32,249 bases of DNA from Acidimicrobiaceae bacterium (lineage in GTDB: Bacteria > Actinomycetota > Acidimicrobiia > Acidimicrobiales > RAAP-2), in NCBI GenBank assembly GCA_003132165.1, contig PKWW01000002.1:1-32249 (forward strand), in the 5' to 3' direction. Position numbers and translations under genes: made by a program. Shown here piece by piece: positions 1 to 8,837 of the stretch (the stretch's first letter is position 1; the number at the start of each line of letters is the position of its first letter). The notes under the pieces were generated by a model. That model ran no database searches and was not told the origin of the DNA. It saw only the letters and a list, made by a program, of their open reading frames with translations.

Positions 1-173
1 ACGAAGCGTCAACCGAAACGCCGCCGGATGTCGGCGCGTAGGAGATACTTCGGTCTAGAACTCGGACCAGAGGCGCATTTACCGCGCCCCACTGGGTCCC
101 AAGTTTGCCGAAGGAGTGGCGCGCATTCACGAGACGGTCGCCCGTCAGTCCAATCCCTCGCCCTAGGGGCGGG

Positions 174-179
174 TAATTT
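174..179 (+). promoter_or_regulatory. Putative -10 element of a leaderless promoter
   Basis: TAATTT fits the TANNNT -10 pattern and ends 6 nt before the ATG at 186. Transcription would start at or next to the start codon. No clear -35 is visible. The same geometry recurs before several other genes in this window, which is the main support. Confidence 0.4.
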
Positions 180-185
180 GATGCC

Positions 186-1094
186 ATGACCACTCCGCCA
201 CCACCAGACCCGACCTCGAAGGAACGTATCGGCTTCGCCGGACTGGGCACGATGGGCGCCCACATGGCGGCCAACCTGGTGAGGGCAGGCTACGAGGTCA
301 CCGTATGGAACCGCACGCCCAACCGCGACTCCGAGTTGCGCGACCTCGGAGCGCACCCGGCATCGAGTCCCGCCCAGCTCGCCGCCTCGAGCGACATCAC
401 CATCCTCTGCGTGACCGATTCACCCCAGGTCGAAGTCGTGCTCTTCGGGCCCGATGGCGTCAGCACCGCCGCGAGACCCGGATCGCTCGTCATCGATTGC
501 TCGACGATCAGTCCGACCAAGGCCCAGGAATTTGGACGGCGTCTGTCCGAGTTCGGCGTCGCCATGCTCGACGCTCCGGTCTCGGGGGGCTCGGAGGGGG
601 CCAGACTGGCGACCCTGACGATCATGGTCGGTGGCGAACCGGCCGACTTCGAACGTGCGTCGAGTGTGCTCGGCGCCATGGGGCGCAGCATCAGTCTCCT
701 CGGGCCGCTCGGCGCCGGCCAGTGGGCCAAGGCAATCAATCAGGTCATTCTCGCGGGGACCTACCTGGGCGTCGCCGAAGGGATGACCCTCGCGATCAAG
801 GCGGGCCTGGACGCAGAGAAGATCGTCGGAGCCCTCGTTGGTGGCGCCGCGCAGTCCTGGGTGCTGGAGAACCGAAGCGGTCGCATGATCGATGACGACT
901 ACCCCATCGGCTTCAAGATTTCCCTGCACCGAAAGGATCTGGGCATCGGTCTCGAACTCGCGCGCCAGGTCGGCGCGTCGCTCCCAGTCACCGCGTTGGC
1001 CGCGACCTTCGAGGACGGCCTCGTCGCCCAGGGCTACGGTGACGATGACATCTCGGCCCTCGCTCGAAGTGTGCGAAAGTTGTCGGGTCTTTAG
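186..1094 (+). CDS. NAD(P)-dependent beta-hydroxyacid dehydrogenase (3-hydroxyisobutyrate dehydrogenase family)
   Basis: This 302-residue protein is a soluble beta-hydroxyacid dehydrogenase, a family that oxidises or reduces 3-hydroxyacids such as 3-hydroxyisobutyrate, tartronate semialdehyde or succinic semialdehyde with NAD(P). The N-terminal Rossmann motif is GLGTMG (residues 19-24). The substrate-binding signature DAPVSGG is at 129-135, and the catalytic Lys/Asn pair is in GQWAKAINQ (K182, N185). An all-helical C-terminal domain follows, and the length is normal for the family. Residue 41-43 (WNR, ending in Arg after the second beta strand) is the pattern usually linked to NADP preference, but that is inference. 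The start is ATG 186, just after a putative -10 box. The neighbours do not fix the substrate. Confidence 0.9.
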   Translation: MTTPPPPDPTSKERIGFAGLGTMGAHMAANLVRAGYEVTVWNRTPNRDSELRDLGAHPASSPAQLAASSDITILCVTDSPQVEVVLFGPDGVSTAARPGSLVIDCSTISPTKAQEFGRRLSEFGVAMLDAPVSGGSEGARLATLTIMVGGEPADFERASSVLGAMGRSISLLGPLGAGQWAKAINQVILAGTYLGVAEGMTLAIKAGLDAEKIVGALVGGAAQSWVLENRSGRMIDDDYPIGFKISLHRKDLGIGLELARQVGASLPVTALAATFEDGLVAQGYGDDDISALARSVRKLSGL

Positions 1095-1113
1095 ACCGGG
1101 ACTGACATCATCG

Positions 1114-1557
1114 TCAACTGCGAGGGCGACAGATCACCAGAGGGATATCGCGCTTGGACCTTCGCTGGTAGCTGGCGTAGGGTTTGTAGGCGCTCACGAC
1201 TCTCGGCCACAGCCGAGCCTTCTCCTCGGGCGTCGCGGCGTGAGCCCGCATCAGCATCCGATCGCCGTCGATGGTGAGTTCGATATCGGCGTGGGCTACG
1301 ACATTGCGGTACCAGTCGGGGTCACGGTCGTCGCCCCCCTTGGACGCCACGAGCACCACCATGTCACTCTCGACGATGGGCGCCGTCAGCATCGTCACTC
1401 GAATCAGCCCCGAACGCCGACCAGTGGTACGCAACGCAACGACCTTCATGCCAAAGGCCGATCGACCGATTCGGCCCCCACCCAGGCGCAGCACCGACCG
1501 GTGGAACGTGTTGAGACCCTTGAAACCAATGTCGACCAACGACTCCTTTAGTCCCAT
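1114..1557 (-). CDS. Deazaflavin (F420)-dependent nitroreductase family protein (Ddn-like)
   Basis: The 147-residue product resembles the Ddn/FDOR-A split-barrel family of actinobacteria, which use reduced F420 to reduce quinones, nitroaromatics or other acceptors. The family's typical order is present: an N-terminal helix, then ALRTTGRRSGLIR (the beta-barrel entry that contacts F420 phosphate), then a conserved GGDDRDPDWYRNVVAH segment, then a C-terminal YxxYQRR-type motif. The start is ATG 1557, with TAGATT six nt upstream. It converges with the dehydrogenase gene (19 bp apart). The substrate cannot be told from sequence, and Ddn-like proteins are commonly present in many copies per genome. 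Confidence 0.88.
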   Translation of the reverse strand: MGLKESLVDIGFKGLNTFHRSVLRLGGGRIGRSAFGMKVVALRTTGRRSGLIRVTMLTAPIVESDMVVLVASKGGDDRDPDWYRNVVAHADIELTIDGDRMLMRAHAATPEEKARLWPRVVSAYKPYASYQRRSKRDIPLVICRPRS

Positions 1558-1563
1558 TGCTCG

Positions 1564-1569
1564 AATCTA
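1564..1569 (-). promoter_or_regulatory. Putative -10 element (TAGATT) of a leaderless promoter for the Ddn-like gene
   Basis: On the minus strand TAGATT ends 6 nt before ATG 1557. Further upstream lies the dyad GGGAGA-TT-TCTCCC (1594-1607), which could be an operator about 25-40 bp upstream of the -10. Both calls are pattern-based. Confidence 0.4.
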
Positions 1570-1644
1570 ACTGACCTCCACTTCTCCAGTATCGGGAGAT
1601 TTCTCCCTTCAACGTCGAATGCGGCTGTCCCCGGCGAAATGAAG

Positions 1645-1673
1645 TGGACAATTTAGCCCTACGGTCGTATCTG
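1645..1673 (+). promoter_or_regulatory. Candidate promoter for the thioredoxin gene
   Basis: TGGACA (1645-1650; 5 of 6 to TTGACA) is followed after 17 bp by TATCTG (1668-1673; weak -10). This would give a leader of about 60 nt before the thioredoxin start at 1742, consistent with that gene having a real Shine-Dalgarno sequence. Confidence 0.3.
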
Positions 1674-1741
1674 AAAATACTGACTGCGTTACGTCGAACG
1701 TCGTGGTTCGACTTCGCAATCCAAAGTGGAAAGAGGCGCCG

Positions 1742-2113
1742 ATGGCGACAGTTCAATTGACCGCTGACAGTTTCGAGGAGGTCGTCTCGAGCAATGACAT
1801 CGTGCTCATCGACTTCTGGGCGTCGTGGTGCGGTCCGTGCCGATCGTTCGCGCCCGTCTACGACACAGTCTCGGAACAGTTCCCCGGCGTCGTCTTCGCC
1901 AAGGTGGACACCGAGGTCGAGCAACAACTGGCGGCATCGTTCAACATCATGTCGATTCCGACGCTGATGATCGTGCGCGAGCAGGTGGTCATCTTCAGCC
2001 AGGCCGGGGCTCTCCCCGAGAATGCACTCGTCGACCTCGTCGAGAAGGCGACGGACCTGGACATGGAGGAGATCCGTCGACAGGTTGCGGCGGAACAGGC
2101 AATCGAGTCCTAA
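1742..2113 (+). CDS. Thioredoxin
   Basis: This is a 123-residue single-domain cytoplasmic thioredoxin. The redox-active WCGPC is at residues 29-33, preceded by the usual DFWA strand, and the cis-Pro loop is present in SIPTLMI. There is no signal peptide. The reading frame extends upstream to 1703, but the ATG at 1742 is preferred because GGAAAGAGG lies about 6 nt before it and the family begins with a short MATVxLT-type N-terminus. The C-terminus carries an acidic/charged helical extension (DMEEIRRQVAAEQ) slightly longer than in E. coli TrxA. No thioredoxin reductase is nearby, so it may be an accessory thioredoxin rather than the housekeeping copy. Confidence 0.92.
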   Translation: MATVQLTADSFEEVVSSNDIVLIDFWASWCGPCRSFAPVYDTVSEQFPGVVFAKVDTEVEQQLAASFNIMSIPTLMIVREQVVIFSQAGALPENALVDLVEKATDLDMEEIRRQVAAEQAIES

Positions 2114-2582
2114 GGAGTTTGGCCACGCCACACGAACGTCACCTTCGAGGTGCGGGCCTTCCAATGCACGTCCGATCGCGCTTTCGAACGAGGGATACGG
2201 CTCACGTCCAGCGCATACCTACTATCAACAACAGAGATACGTTGACGTGATCAATCGCTCGTTCCCCCAATCGCACAACCTCGTGCACGAGGGCAACGAA
2301 CATAAGGACTTTGATGGTTCTGTGCTTCACAATGGTGGCGGATCTCGCCCCTTCTCGTCGGCGCGTCGGATACTCACCCGACCCACTCGCGTCACTCCTA
2401 CCGGCGGGTAACTCGACCTCGTGGTCCAATGACGACTCTGTGCGGACGCGAATCAGCTCGGCGAGAGCAATGTCGACTGCTTACTCTTTGCTTCGCTCAA
2501 ATAGAATCTCCCGCATACCTAATCAAGTCATTCACGTACTGACAACATCCGACCACATGGGGCCGGCAAAGGGGATTCTCGA
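2114..2582. other. 469-bp intergenic region upstream of the pdh operon
   Basis: I see no convincing gene here; short open frames on both strands lack family-like sequence or ribosome sites. Visible elements are a weak hairpin CACCT-TCG-AGGTG (2140-2152) just after the thioredoxin gene, a perfect 14-bp palindrome CCTCGTGCACGAGG (2279-2292), and a TAGAAT hexamer (2502-2507) that could be the -10 of the pdh promoter, about 75 nt before the E1 alpha start. No good -35 accompanies it. Confidence 0.4.
2279..2292. promoter_or_regulatory. Perfect 14-bp palindrome, possible operator
   Basis: CCTCGTGCACGAGG reads the same on both strands. It lies about 290 bp upstream of the E1 alpha gene. A regulator of the thioredoxin-pdh interval is possible, but nothing identifies the binding protein. 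Confidence 0.3.
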
Positions 2583-3704
2583 ATGAGCGATCAGACTCGG
2601 ACGCCTCGCAAATCCTCGGCGCGCGCCGACACCGGACACACGAAGGCGGCCAAGAACCCTGTACCCGCGGTCGACAACTCGGCACAACTCATTGACTTCT
2701 ACCGTCAGATGATCTTCATCCGCCGTTTCGAGGAGCGAGCCGCGAGGGGTTACACGCAAGCCCTCATTGGCGGATACTGCCACTTGAACCTCGGCGAGGA
2801 GGCCGCCGTCGTCGGTCTGATGGCGGCGCTGCGTCCAACGGACTACCTCTTCACCAATTACCGCGAGCACGGCTACGCGATCACCCGGGGTATCGACCCC
2901 AACCGCATCATGGCCGAGCTCTACGGCCGGGTCGACGGCGTCTCCAAGGGTTGGGGCGGCTCGATGCACATGTTCGACATCACGCACCGCCTCCTCGGTG
3001 GCTACGGCATCGTGGGCGGCCAGATCCCGCTCGCGACCGGAGCGGCGCTCGCAATTGATTACCGCGATGGCGACGAGGTCGTCATGTGCACGATGGGCGA
3101 TGGCACGACCAATGTCGGAGCCTTTCACGAGTCGCTCAATATTGCGGCCCTCTGGAACCTGCCCGTCGTCTTTGTCATCATCAACAATCGCTTGGGCATG
3201 GGCACGACCGTCGAGAAGTCCTCCGCCGAGCCCGAGCTCTACAAGCGTGGCTCCGCCTACCGGATCGAGTCCGAGCGGGTCGACGGGTTGGACCCGGTCG
3301 CAGTCTTTGACGCGGCGACCCGGGCGGTGACGTGTGCCCGAAGCGGCAAGCCGTTCCTTCTCGAGGTCGTGACCGAGCGCCTTCGCGGCCACTCGGTCGT
3401 GGACCCCGCGAAGTACCGGACCTCCGAGGAGGTCGCCGATCTCAAGGCTCACGACCCGGTCCACACGCTCGCCGCACTGCTTCTGCGCGAGAACCTGCTC
3501 AGTGCCGAGGAATTGGCGTCCATCGACGAGGACGCGACCGCGCGCTCGGACGCAGCGAGTGCCTTCGCCGAGGCGAGCGAGTTCCCCGCCGTGTCGACAC
3601 TGTTCGACTACACCTACGCCACACCCGTACCCAACGACTCGCGACGCCTTCCGGGCCAGCCGCTCTTCGGTGCGCCGCAGCCAACGCCGGGAGCCGACCA
3701 ATGA
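2583..3704 (+). CDS. pdhA: Pyruvate dehydrogenase-type E1 component, alpha subunit
   Basis: This 373-residue protein is the alpha chain of a heterotetrameric thiamine-diphosphate 2-oxoacid dehydrogenase. It decarboxylates the 2-oxoacid and passes the acyl group to E2. The ThDP/Mg motif begins at GDG (172-174) and ends at the NN pair (201-202). YREHGYAI (93-100) and the phosphorylation-loop-like RGHSVVDPAKYR segment are typical of PDH E1 alpha. The first 35 residues are a basic, probably disordered extension. The start is ATG 2583, with AAAGGGG about 8 nt upstream. It shares an ATGA overlap with the beta gene. Pyruvate is the likeliest substrate given the similarity to PdhA/AcoA; acetoin dehydrogenase is the main alternative. 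Confidence 0.92.
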   Translation: MSDQTRTPRKSSARADTGHTKAAKNPVPAVDNSAQLIDFYRQMIFIRRFEERAARGYTQALIGGYCHLNLGEEAAVVGLMAALRPTDYLFTNYREHGYAITRGIDPNRIMAELYGRVDGVSKGWGGSMHMFDITHRLLGGYGIVGGQIPLATGAALAIDYRDGDEVVMCTMGDGTTNVGAFHESLNIAALWNLPVVFVIINNRLGMGTTVEKSSAEPELYKRGSAYRIESERVDGLDPVAVFDAATRAVTCARSGKPFLLEVVTERLRGHSVVDPAKYRTSEEVADLKAHDPVHTLAALLLRENLLSAEELASIDEDATARSDAASAFAEASEFPAVSTLFDYTYATPVPNDSRRLPGQPLFGAPQPTPGADQ

Positions 3705-4717
3705 CCGTGATGACCTTTCGCCAGGCGCTGCACGACACGCTGCGTGCCGAGATGCTCCGCGACGAGAATGTCTTTCTGATGGGCGAAGAGATCGGCGTCT
3801 TCGAAGGCTCCTACAAGATCACCGCCGGTCTTCTCGCCGAGTTCGGCGAGAAGCGCGTGCGCGATACGCCCATTGCCGAAGAGGGCTTCACCGGTGCTGC
3901 CATCGGCGCCGCGATGCTGGGACTTCGTCCGGTTGTCGAGATCATGACGATCAACTTCTCGCTGCTCGCGCTCGACCAGATCGTGAACCACGCGGCAAAG
4001 ATCTACGGCATGTTCGGCGGTCAGGCGACGGTGCCGCTCGTGATCCGCACGCCCGGTGGTGGTGGCCAACAACTCGGCGCCACGCACTCGCAGAACATTG
4101 AGCTCTACTACGCCTTCGTGCCCGGACTCAAAGTCGTCGCGCCGAGCACACCCGCCGACGCGAAAGCTCTTTTACTGGCGGCTATCAGGGATAACGACCC
4201 GGTGCTCTTTCTCGAGAACCTAGCCCTCTACAACACGAAGGGTGAGGTCCCCGACGACGACACCCCGGCCGTGATCGGTAAGGCCGCAATCACTCGCGAA
4301 GGCAGTGACCTCACGCTCATCGGCTACTCGCGAATGGCCTACGTCGCTGCTCAGGTCGCCGAACAGCTCGCCGAGAGCGACGGACTCGATATCGAGGTGA
4401 TCGACCTTCGCTCCCTGCGTCCACTCGACCGCGAGACGATCATCGAGTCAGTGAAGAAGACCCACGTCGCGGTCGTGCTTGAAGACGACTGGCTCACCTA
4501 CGGCATCGGTGCCGAGATCGCCGCGTCGATCTCCGACGGTGCCTTTGACTACCTCGATGCCCCCGTACGACGCGTCGCCATGGCCGAGGTGCCGCTGCCC
4601 TATTCAAAGTCGCTGGAAACCGCCGCGCTGCCCTCGACCGAGGACGTCATCAACGCCATCTACCAGACCCTCGAGGCCGTCGGCAAGCGCCGCACGAAGA
4701 TTGCCCAGGACTCATGA
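3701..4717 (+). CDS. pdhB: Pyruvate dehydrogenase-type E1 component, beta subunit
   Basis: The 338-residue beta chain of E1 pairs with the upstream alpha chain to form the ThDP site. It shows the family's opening MTFRQALHDTLRAEM, the conserved GEEIGVFEGSYK and DTPIAEEGFTGAAIGAAMLG segments, the central PGGGGQQLGATHSQ loop, and a transketolase C-terminal domain ending in EVPLPYSKSLE. The open frame extends back to 3332, inside pdhA. ATG 3701 is chosen because it overlaps the pdhA stop as ATGA and the protein then has normal family length; ATG 3710 is a possible second start. Co-translation with alpha is expected. The gene overlaps E2 by 4 nt at its end. Confidence 0.93.
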   Translation: MTVMTFRQALHDTLRAEMLRDENVFLMGEEIGVFEGSYKITAGLLAEFGEKRVRDTPIAEEGFTGAAIGAAMLGLRPVVEIMTINFSLLALDQIVNHAAKIYGMFGGQATVPLVIRTPGGGGQQLGATHSQNIELYYAFVPGLKVVAPSTPADAKALLLAAIRDNDPVLFLENLALYNTKGEVPDDDTPAVIGKAAITREGSDLTLIGYSRMAYVAAQVAEQLAESDGLDIEVIDLRSLRPLDRETIIESVKKTHVAVVLEDDWLTYGIGAEIAASISDGAFDYLDAPVRRVAMAEVPLPYSKSLETAALPSTEDVINAIYQTLEAVGKRRTKIAQDS

Positions 4718-6003
4718 TCGACATCACCATGCCCCGACTCTCGGACACGATGGAAGAAGGCGCTATCGCCGTCTGGCACAAGCAGCCCGGCGACAAGGTC
4801 AGCGTCGGCGACATTTTGGTCGAGATCGAAACCGATAAGGCCACGATGGAATACGAGGCGTACGACGCGGGTACGCTCGCCGAGATTCTCGTGAATGTCG
4901 GCGAGACGGTCACAATCGGCACACCAATTGCCCGCCTCGACGACGGCAAGGGAACCGGTCCCACGCCAGCCGCCAGCACCGCCGCCGCCGTGAAGACGGA
5001 GGCCGTCACAGCGCCCGTCGTCGCGCCCGAACCTCAATCGCAACCCTCCGCGCCGAGCCAGCCCGAAGCAATCGACGGCGACCGGCAATTTGTCTCGCCA
5101 CTGGTACGACGACTCGCCCGCGAACACCAACTCGACCTCAGCGGCGTCACCGGCACCGGTCCCGGTGGACGGATCATCCGCACGGACATCGAGGATCTCC
5201 TCAAGCCCGGCGCCTCTGCGAAGTCCGTGCCGGCAGTCGCGTCCGCTCCACGCGTTATCCCGAGCGTCCCAGCGGGAACACCGACGGGCGACGAGAAGCG
5301 GGGATCGAAGGCAATCCCGATGAGCAATGCCCGACGCGTCATTGCGCGACGCCTCGGTGAAAGTGCGCGCAGCATCCCGCATTTCTACGTCACCGCAGTC
5401 GCCGACGCCGAAGCGCTGGTCCAATTGCGCGCCCAGATCAACGCGAGGTTCGCCGAACTCGGACGGGAGAAGGTCAGCCTGAATGATCTCTTGATCCGCG
5501 CCTGCGCGCTCGCGCTGCGTGAACACCCGCTCGTCAACGCCTCCTATGTCGATGACGAGAGCCGAACGATGCTCGTGCACGATCGAATCAACATCGGCAT
5601 GGCGGTGGCCTCGGACAATGGACTCGTGGTTCCGGTCATTCCCGACGCGGACCTCAAGTCGATCTCGGAGATCGGCGAAGAGGCGAAGTACCTCGCCTCA
5701 CTCGCGAGCGGTAAGGGTCTCACAATCGACCAGATGTCGGGCGGCACCTTCACGATCAGCAATCTCGGGATGTTTGGCGTGGAGCAGTTCACCGCGATCA
5801 TCAATCCCCCCGAAGCGGCGATTCTGGCCGTGGGTGGCACCGCGCTCGAGCCGGTTGCCCTCGACGGTGAAATCGTGCTGCACCACCGGATGCGCTACAC
5901 GCTCTCGGCCGACCACCGCGTCATTGACGGCGCGCTGGCGGCGAAGTTCCTCCAGTCCCTGACGCGCCTGATCGAAAATCCAGTCGCCATCGTGCTGGCG
6001 TAG
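4714..6003 (+). CDS. pdhC: Dihydrolipoamide acyltransferase (E2) of the 2-oxoacid dehydrogenase complex
   Basis: This 429-residue E2 core protein has one N-terminal lipoyl domain, with the lipoylated lysine in ETDKATMEYEAY (K42). An Ala/Pro/Thr-rich linker (about 75-120) follows, then a peripheral-subunit-binding domain around 126-163 (VSPLVRRLA...GPGGRI). After a second linker comes the catalytic acyltransferase domain, with the active-site H401/D405/G406 in SADHRVIDG. Its start ATG at 4714 overlaps the E1 beta stop. The E3 dihydrolipoamide dehydrogenase is absent from this window and must be encoded elsewhere. Domain order and length fit acetyltransferase E2 proteins of small PDH operons. 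Confidence 0.94.
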   Translation: MIDITMPRLSDTMEEGAIAVWHKQPGDKVSVGDILVEIETDKATMEYEAYDAGTLAEILVNVGETVTIGTPIARLDDGKGTGPTPAASTAAAVKTEAVTAPVVAPEPQSQPSAPSQPEAIDGDRQFVSPLVRRLAREHQLDLSGVTGTGPGGRIIRTDIEDLLKPGASAKSVPAVASAPRVIPSVPAGTPTGDEKRGSKAIPMSNARRVIARRLGESARSIPHFYVTAVADAEALVQLRAQINARFAELGREKVSLNDLLIRACALALREHPLVNASYVDDESRTMLVHDRINIGMAVASDNGLVVPVIPDADLKSISEIGEEAKYLASLASGKGLTIDQMSGGTFTISNLGMFGVEQFTAIINPPEAAILAVGGTALEPVALDGEIVLHHRMRYTLSADHRVIDGALAAKFLQSLTRLIENPVAIVLA

Positions 6004-6013
6004 CGCCAACTCT

Positions 6014-6031
6014 GCGACGACCAGTCGTCGC
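6014..6031. terminator. Hairpin between convergent pdhC and the MmgE/PrpD gene
   Basis: GCGACGAC and GTCGTCGC form an 8-bp perfect stem around a 2-nt core (realistically a 7-bp stem with a 4-nt loop), 11 bp after the E2 stop. There is no T-tract, so it is at best a weak or actinobacterial-type terminator. Confidence 0.4.
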
Positions 6032-6087
6032 CGCTCCCGAGCAGCCATCACGACCGCGGCGTAGCCTCGGCCATGTAATCCGTCGTG

Positions 6088-7431
6088 TTACGTGAGTGGG
6101 ACTGGTCCGTTCTCGATGAGGTCGCGCGTGTTCTCGAGGGCCCGAGCCACGCACAAGGCGATCTTGTCACGAATCGCGCTTTCGGACATGGGTGCGAGCG
6201 TGTCGATCGACGAGGTCAACGTACGTCCTTCGGATTCAACCGTGACGACCGCCTCGGGGTGACCAGCGTTGTCAATACCTGTCTCGCGCACCTCGATCCG
6301 ATCGGCGGTTGCGAGGATCTCTAAGTTCTTGAGCACGTCAACGGTCAGGCTGTCGAGCGTCGGGGCTCCGCGTTCGAGGGTGAACGCGACCATGAAGGGG
6401 ATTGAATACTTGGCATCGACGAGTGTCGAGGGCCGACGTCGCGGTCCAGCCGGCTGACAGAGGCGATTCGCCGAGCGATTGACGTCGATGATGATCCGCT
6501 CCGGACGAGAATCACCGAGTTGCGCACGGAGATCGATTGCGGCGGCGACGTAGGTGTGCGACAGACGGCAGCAGGGCCACCGCTTGACGTCGGTTGCGAG
6601 AAACGACCACGCGGAAGAGTCGTCGACGAGTCGCCTGGTCTGGGCGGCGTCCAATTGGTGACCGAGGTAGAGCGGGAACAAACCGGCCTCCCCTTCCAGA
6701 CCCTCTTCTGGCCCTACGAAACCCTCGCGAGCGAGCAGCGCAGCTCGAACACCACCTTCGGCGGCAAACGCCGGATAGACCGACCTCGCGGTGGATCCCG
6801 CTCCGTAGGCCGCCTGCCTGGCCCCGGCGGCTTGCATGGTGGCGACTCCGATCGCCGACACCAGTTCGTCCTCGTTGAGAAAGAGCATCAGCCCGGCCGC
6901 GATTGAGGCACCGACGTAGCCGTACAACTGAGTGAGGAACCATCCCGAGCCGGCTCCGGTGCCTGCGGGCTCGGTGAGTTCTCCCATCCGGCACATGACT
7001 TCACTGCCCACGGCCACTGCGCGACTTAACCGTTCGCTGTCGTCCGATCCAATGAGGTCAGCCACTGCGAGTACTGCAGGCAAGACCACCGCCGTGGGGT
7101 GCAGCCGAGCACCGTCATGGATGTCATCGAAGTCCAGGGCGTGAATCAGCCCGGCGTTGGCGAAGGCTGCTGCGGTCGGGGCGAGGCCCGACGTTGACTT
7201 ACCGCCGATGCCGCCGAGCACCCTCGCGGGACCTTCGCCACCGCTGATGGTGGCGGCACGAAGGATCTGTTCGCCGATCTCTTCCACACGTGCGGCCATG
7301 GCGATGCTGGTCGCGTCCAGGATGTGCAGCTGCACCTTTCGGGCGATGCCGCCAGGTAGCGGTTCGTCAAAGCGGGCTCGGGCCCATCGCGCTATTTCTC
7401 TGGCGAGCGACGTCATGGCGTGACTGAACAC
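6088..7431 (-). CDS. MmgE/PrpD family protein
   Basis: The 447-residue product matches the MmgE/PrpD fold, which includes 2-methylcitrate dehydratase, cis-aconitate decarboxylase and several uncharacterised dehydratases or isomerases. Family landmarks are an N-terminal helical domain with LDATSIAMAARVEE, the active-site-region HALDFDDIHDGARLHPTAVVLPA, and the later WPCCRLSHTYV and KYSIPFMVA segments. No prpB or prpC neighbour is present, so a methylcitrate-cycle role is not supported and the substrate is open. The start is uncertain: GTG 7431 gives the longest frame, ATG 7416 (MTSLAREI) is equally plausible, and neither has a good ribosome site. Confidence 0.85.
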   Translation of the reverse strand: MFSHAMTSLAREIARWARARFDEPLPGGIARKVQLHILDATSIAMAARVEEIGEQILRAATISGGEGPARVLGGIGGKSTSGLAPTAAAFANAGLIHALDFDDIHDGARLHPTAVVLPAVLAVADLIGSDDSERLSRAVAVGSEVMCRMGELTEPAGTGAGSGWFLTQLYGYVGASIAAGLMLFLNEDELVSAIGVATMQAAGARQAAYGAGSTARSVYPAFAAEGGVRAALLAREGFVGPEEGLEGEAGLFPLYLGHQLDAAQTRRLVDDSSAWSFLATDVKRWPCCRLSHTYVAAAIDLRAQLGDSRPERIIIDVNRSANRLCQPAGPRRRPSTLVDAKYSIPFMVAFTLERGAPTLDSLTVDVLKNLEILATADRIEVRETGIDNAGHPEAVVTVESEGRTLTSSIDTLAPMSESAIRDKIALCVARALENTRDLIENGPVPLT

Positions 7432-7591
7432 ATAGGGACCGGCTTTCGTGCATTGCTCATTGTTGAAGGTTATATTGATTTCGCCTGATCGCCCTCGTGG
7501 GCATCAGTCCTCTCCACGCGCCGAAAAGACTCGTAGGGGACGGAGTGCACGCGGCCAGACCAGCGCGACAACGCCGCGCTCCGACGCACCC

Positions 7592-8569
7592 CTACGCCGG
7601 TATTCGTTTTACTTGGGGGTCCGTAATGATGAGTTCGTCAGTGCCCGGACCATCGCTTGATTGACGCCCTCTCGCGGTCAACGCAAAGGCGGCGACGGTG
7701 ACACCCCAAAGAGCGGCGCCGACACCGAGATGGACGTCGGCGAGTTCGGTGTGCGAACTAAAGGCGGCGCTCAGCGCGCCGGCGATGACCTGCGCCGCGA
7801 ACAGGACCAGTCCAGCGACCGTGAAGAATCGCTCGACGCCGTCGCCATCCTTTGATCGCAACAACGTGACCAAGTACGAGACAACCAGGATCGAGCCCAC
7901 CAGGACCACCGACCGATGCACCATTTGAACGACCAGCAGCCCCGTCGCCGAAGAGCTCGAGAAGCAAACCGGCCACGAGGTGCACGCCGACTGGGCCCCG
8001 GCGTTCACCACGACCGAACCTGAGATGAAGATCAGATAGAGCGCCGTGACGGCGCACCACCCGAGTCGGGTTGGTCCGTGGACTAGCGACCATGGGCGCT
8101 GCGGTGCGACGAATGACGCCACTGCGGTCACGCTCACCACTCCGAGGAACAGCGTCGCCGCCAGGAGGTGCAGCGCCACCGTCACGGGTGCGTTGTTCGT
8201 GAGCACCGTGACGGCGCCCAGGACGATCTGCACCACGATCACCCCCACCGATGCCAGCGCCGGTCCGCGCATATGACGCGCCGATGTGCCGGAACGAAGC
8301 ACCATGAGCGCGAGTATGACAATCAAAATGGTCACGATTGATGCCAGGTATCGATGCGACTGCTCCATCAGGGGGTGGAACCTCGAGAGCGGGCCAACCG
8401 AGCCCGTACACAGTGGCCAGCCCTTGCAACCCATGCCGGAGTTCGTGACTCGAACGGAACTCCCGAGGACGATGAGCCCGAACGTGGTGACCAGCGTCGC
8501 CAGCGAGATCCCTCTGATCCACCACATCGACACGTTGTGTCGTTGCCCCTCTGACCTGTTCACTGCCAT
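7592..8569 (-). CDS. ctaA: Haem A synthase, CtaA/Cox15 family
   Basis: This polytopic membrane protein (325 residues from ATG 8569, about eight membrane segments) oxidises haem O to haem A for cytochrome c oxidase. The four haem-ligand or haem-proximal histidines sit in EQSHRYLAS, ALHLLAAT, VQMVHRSVV and LADVHLGVG. Two cysteine pairs, CKGWPLC and CTSWPVC, lie in the loops where CtaA proteins carry redox-active disulfides. The frame also opens at GTG 8587, but ATG 8569 has AGGG about 6 nt upstream and is preferred. No ctaB or cytochrome oxidase subunit lies in the window. An aerobic respiratory lifestyle is implied. Confidence 0.93.
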   Translation of the reverse strand: MAVNRSEGQRHNVSMWWIRGISLATLVTTFGLIVLGSSVRVTNSGMGCKGWPLCTGSVGPLSRFHPLMEQSHRYLASIVTILIVILALMVLRSGTSARHMRGPALASVGVIVVQIVLGAVTVLTNNAPVTVALHLLAATLFLGVVSVTAVASFVAPQRPWSLVHGPTRLGWCAVTALYLIFISGSVVVNAGAQSACTSWPVCFSSSSATGLLVVQMVHRSVVLVGSILVVSYLVTLLRSKDGDGVERFFTVAGLVLFAAQVIAGALSAAFSSHTELADVHLGVGAALWGVTVAAFALTARGRQSSDGPGTDELIITDPQVKRIPA

Positions 8570-8837
8570 GTGTACCCTGTCTTTCACGCTCGGTTAGAGG
8601 TGACTCGTATGCGCCGAGCAACTTTCAATTGGAGAGGACGAGACCTCGGCCGCGACCGAGCACTCCCCTCCGCGACCCTCATCCCTCGCGAACCACACTC
8701 GTTGGGAAAGGTACTGCCACTGCGACGCAGCGTCGTTAGGGCAGAAAGTCCTCATTTGAACTTCCGCGACCCGCGTGGTGGTGCTCCATTGACGTTCTAG
8801 GTCGTGACGTCGGCTGCGGTGCGTTTCGGCAGCGACG

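Noticed and set aside
2202..2429. 75-codon minus-strand frame in the thioredoxin-pdh gap
   Set aside because: No ribosome-binding site, odd composition and no recognisable motif; overlapping frames on both strands are equally likely by chance.
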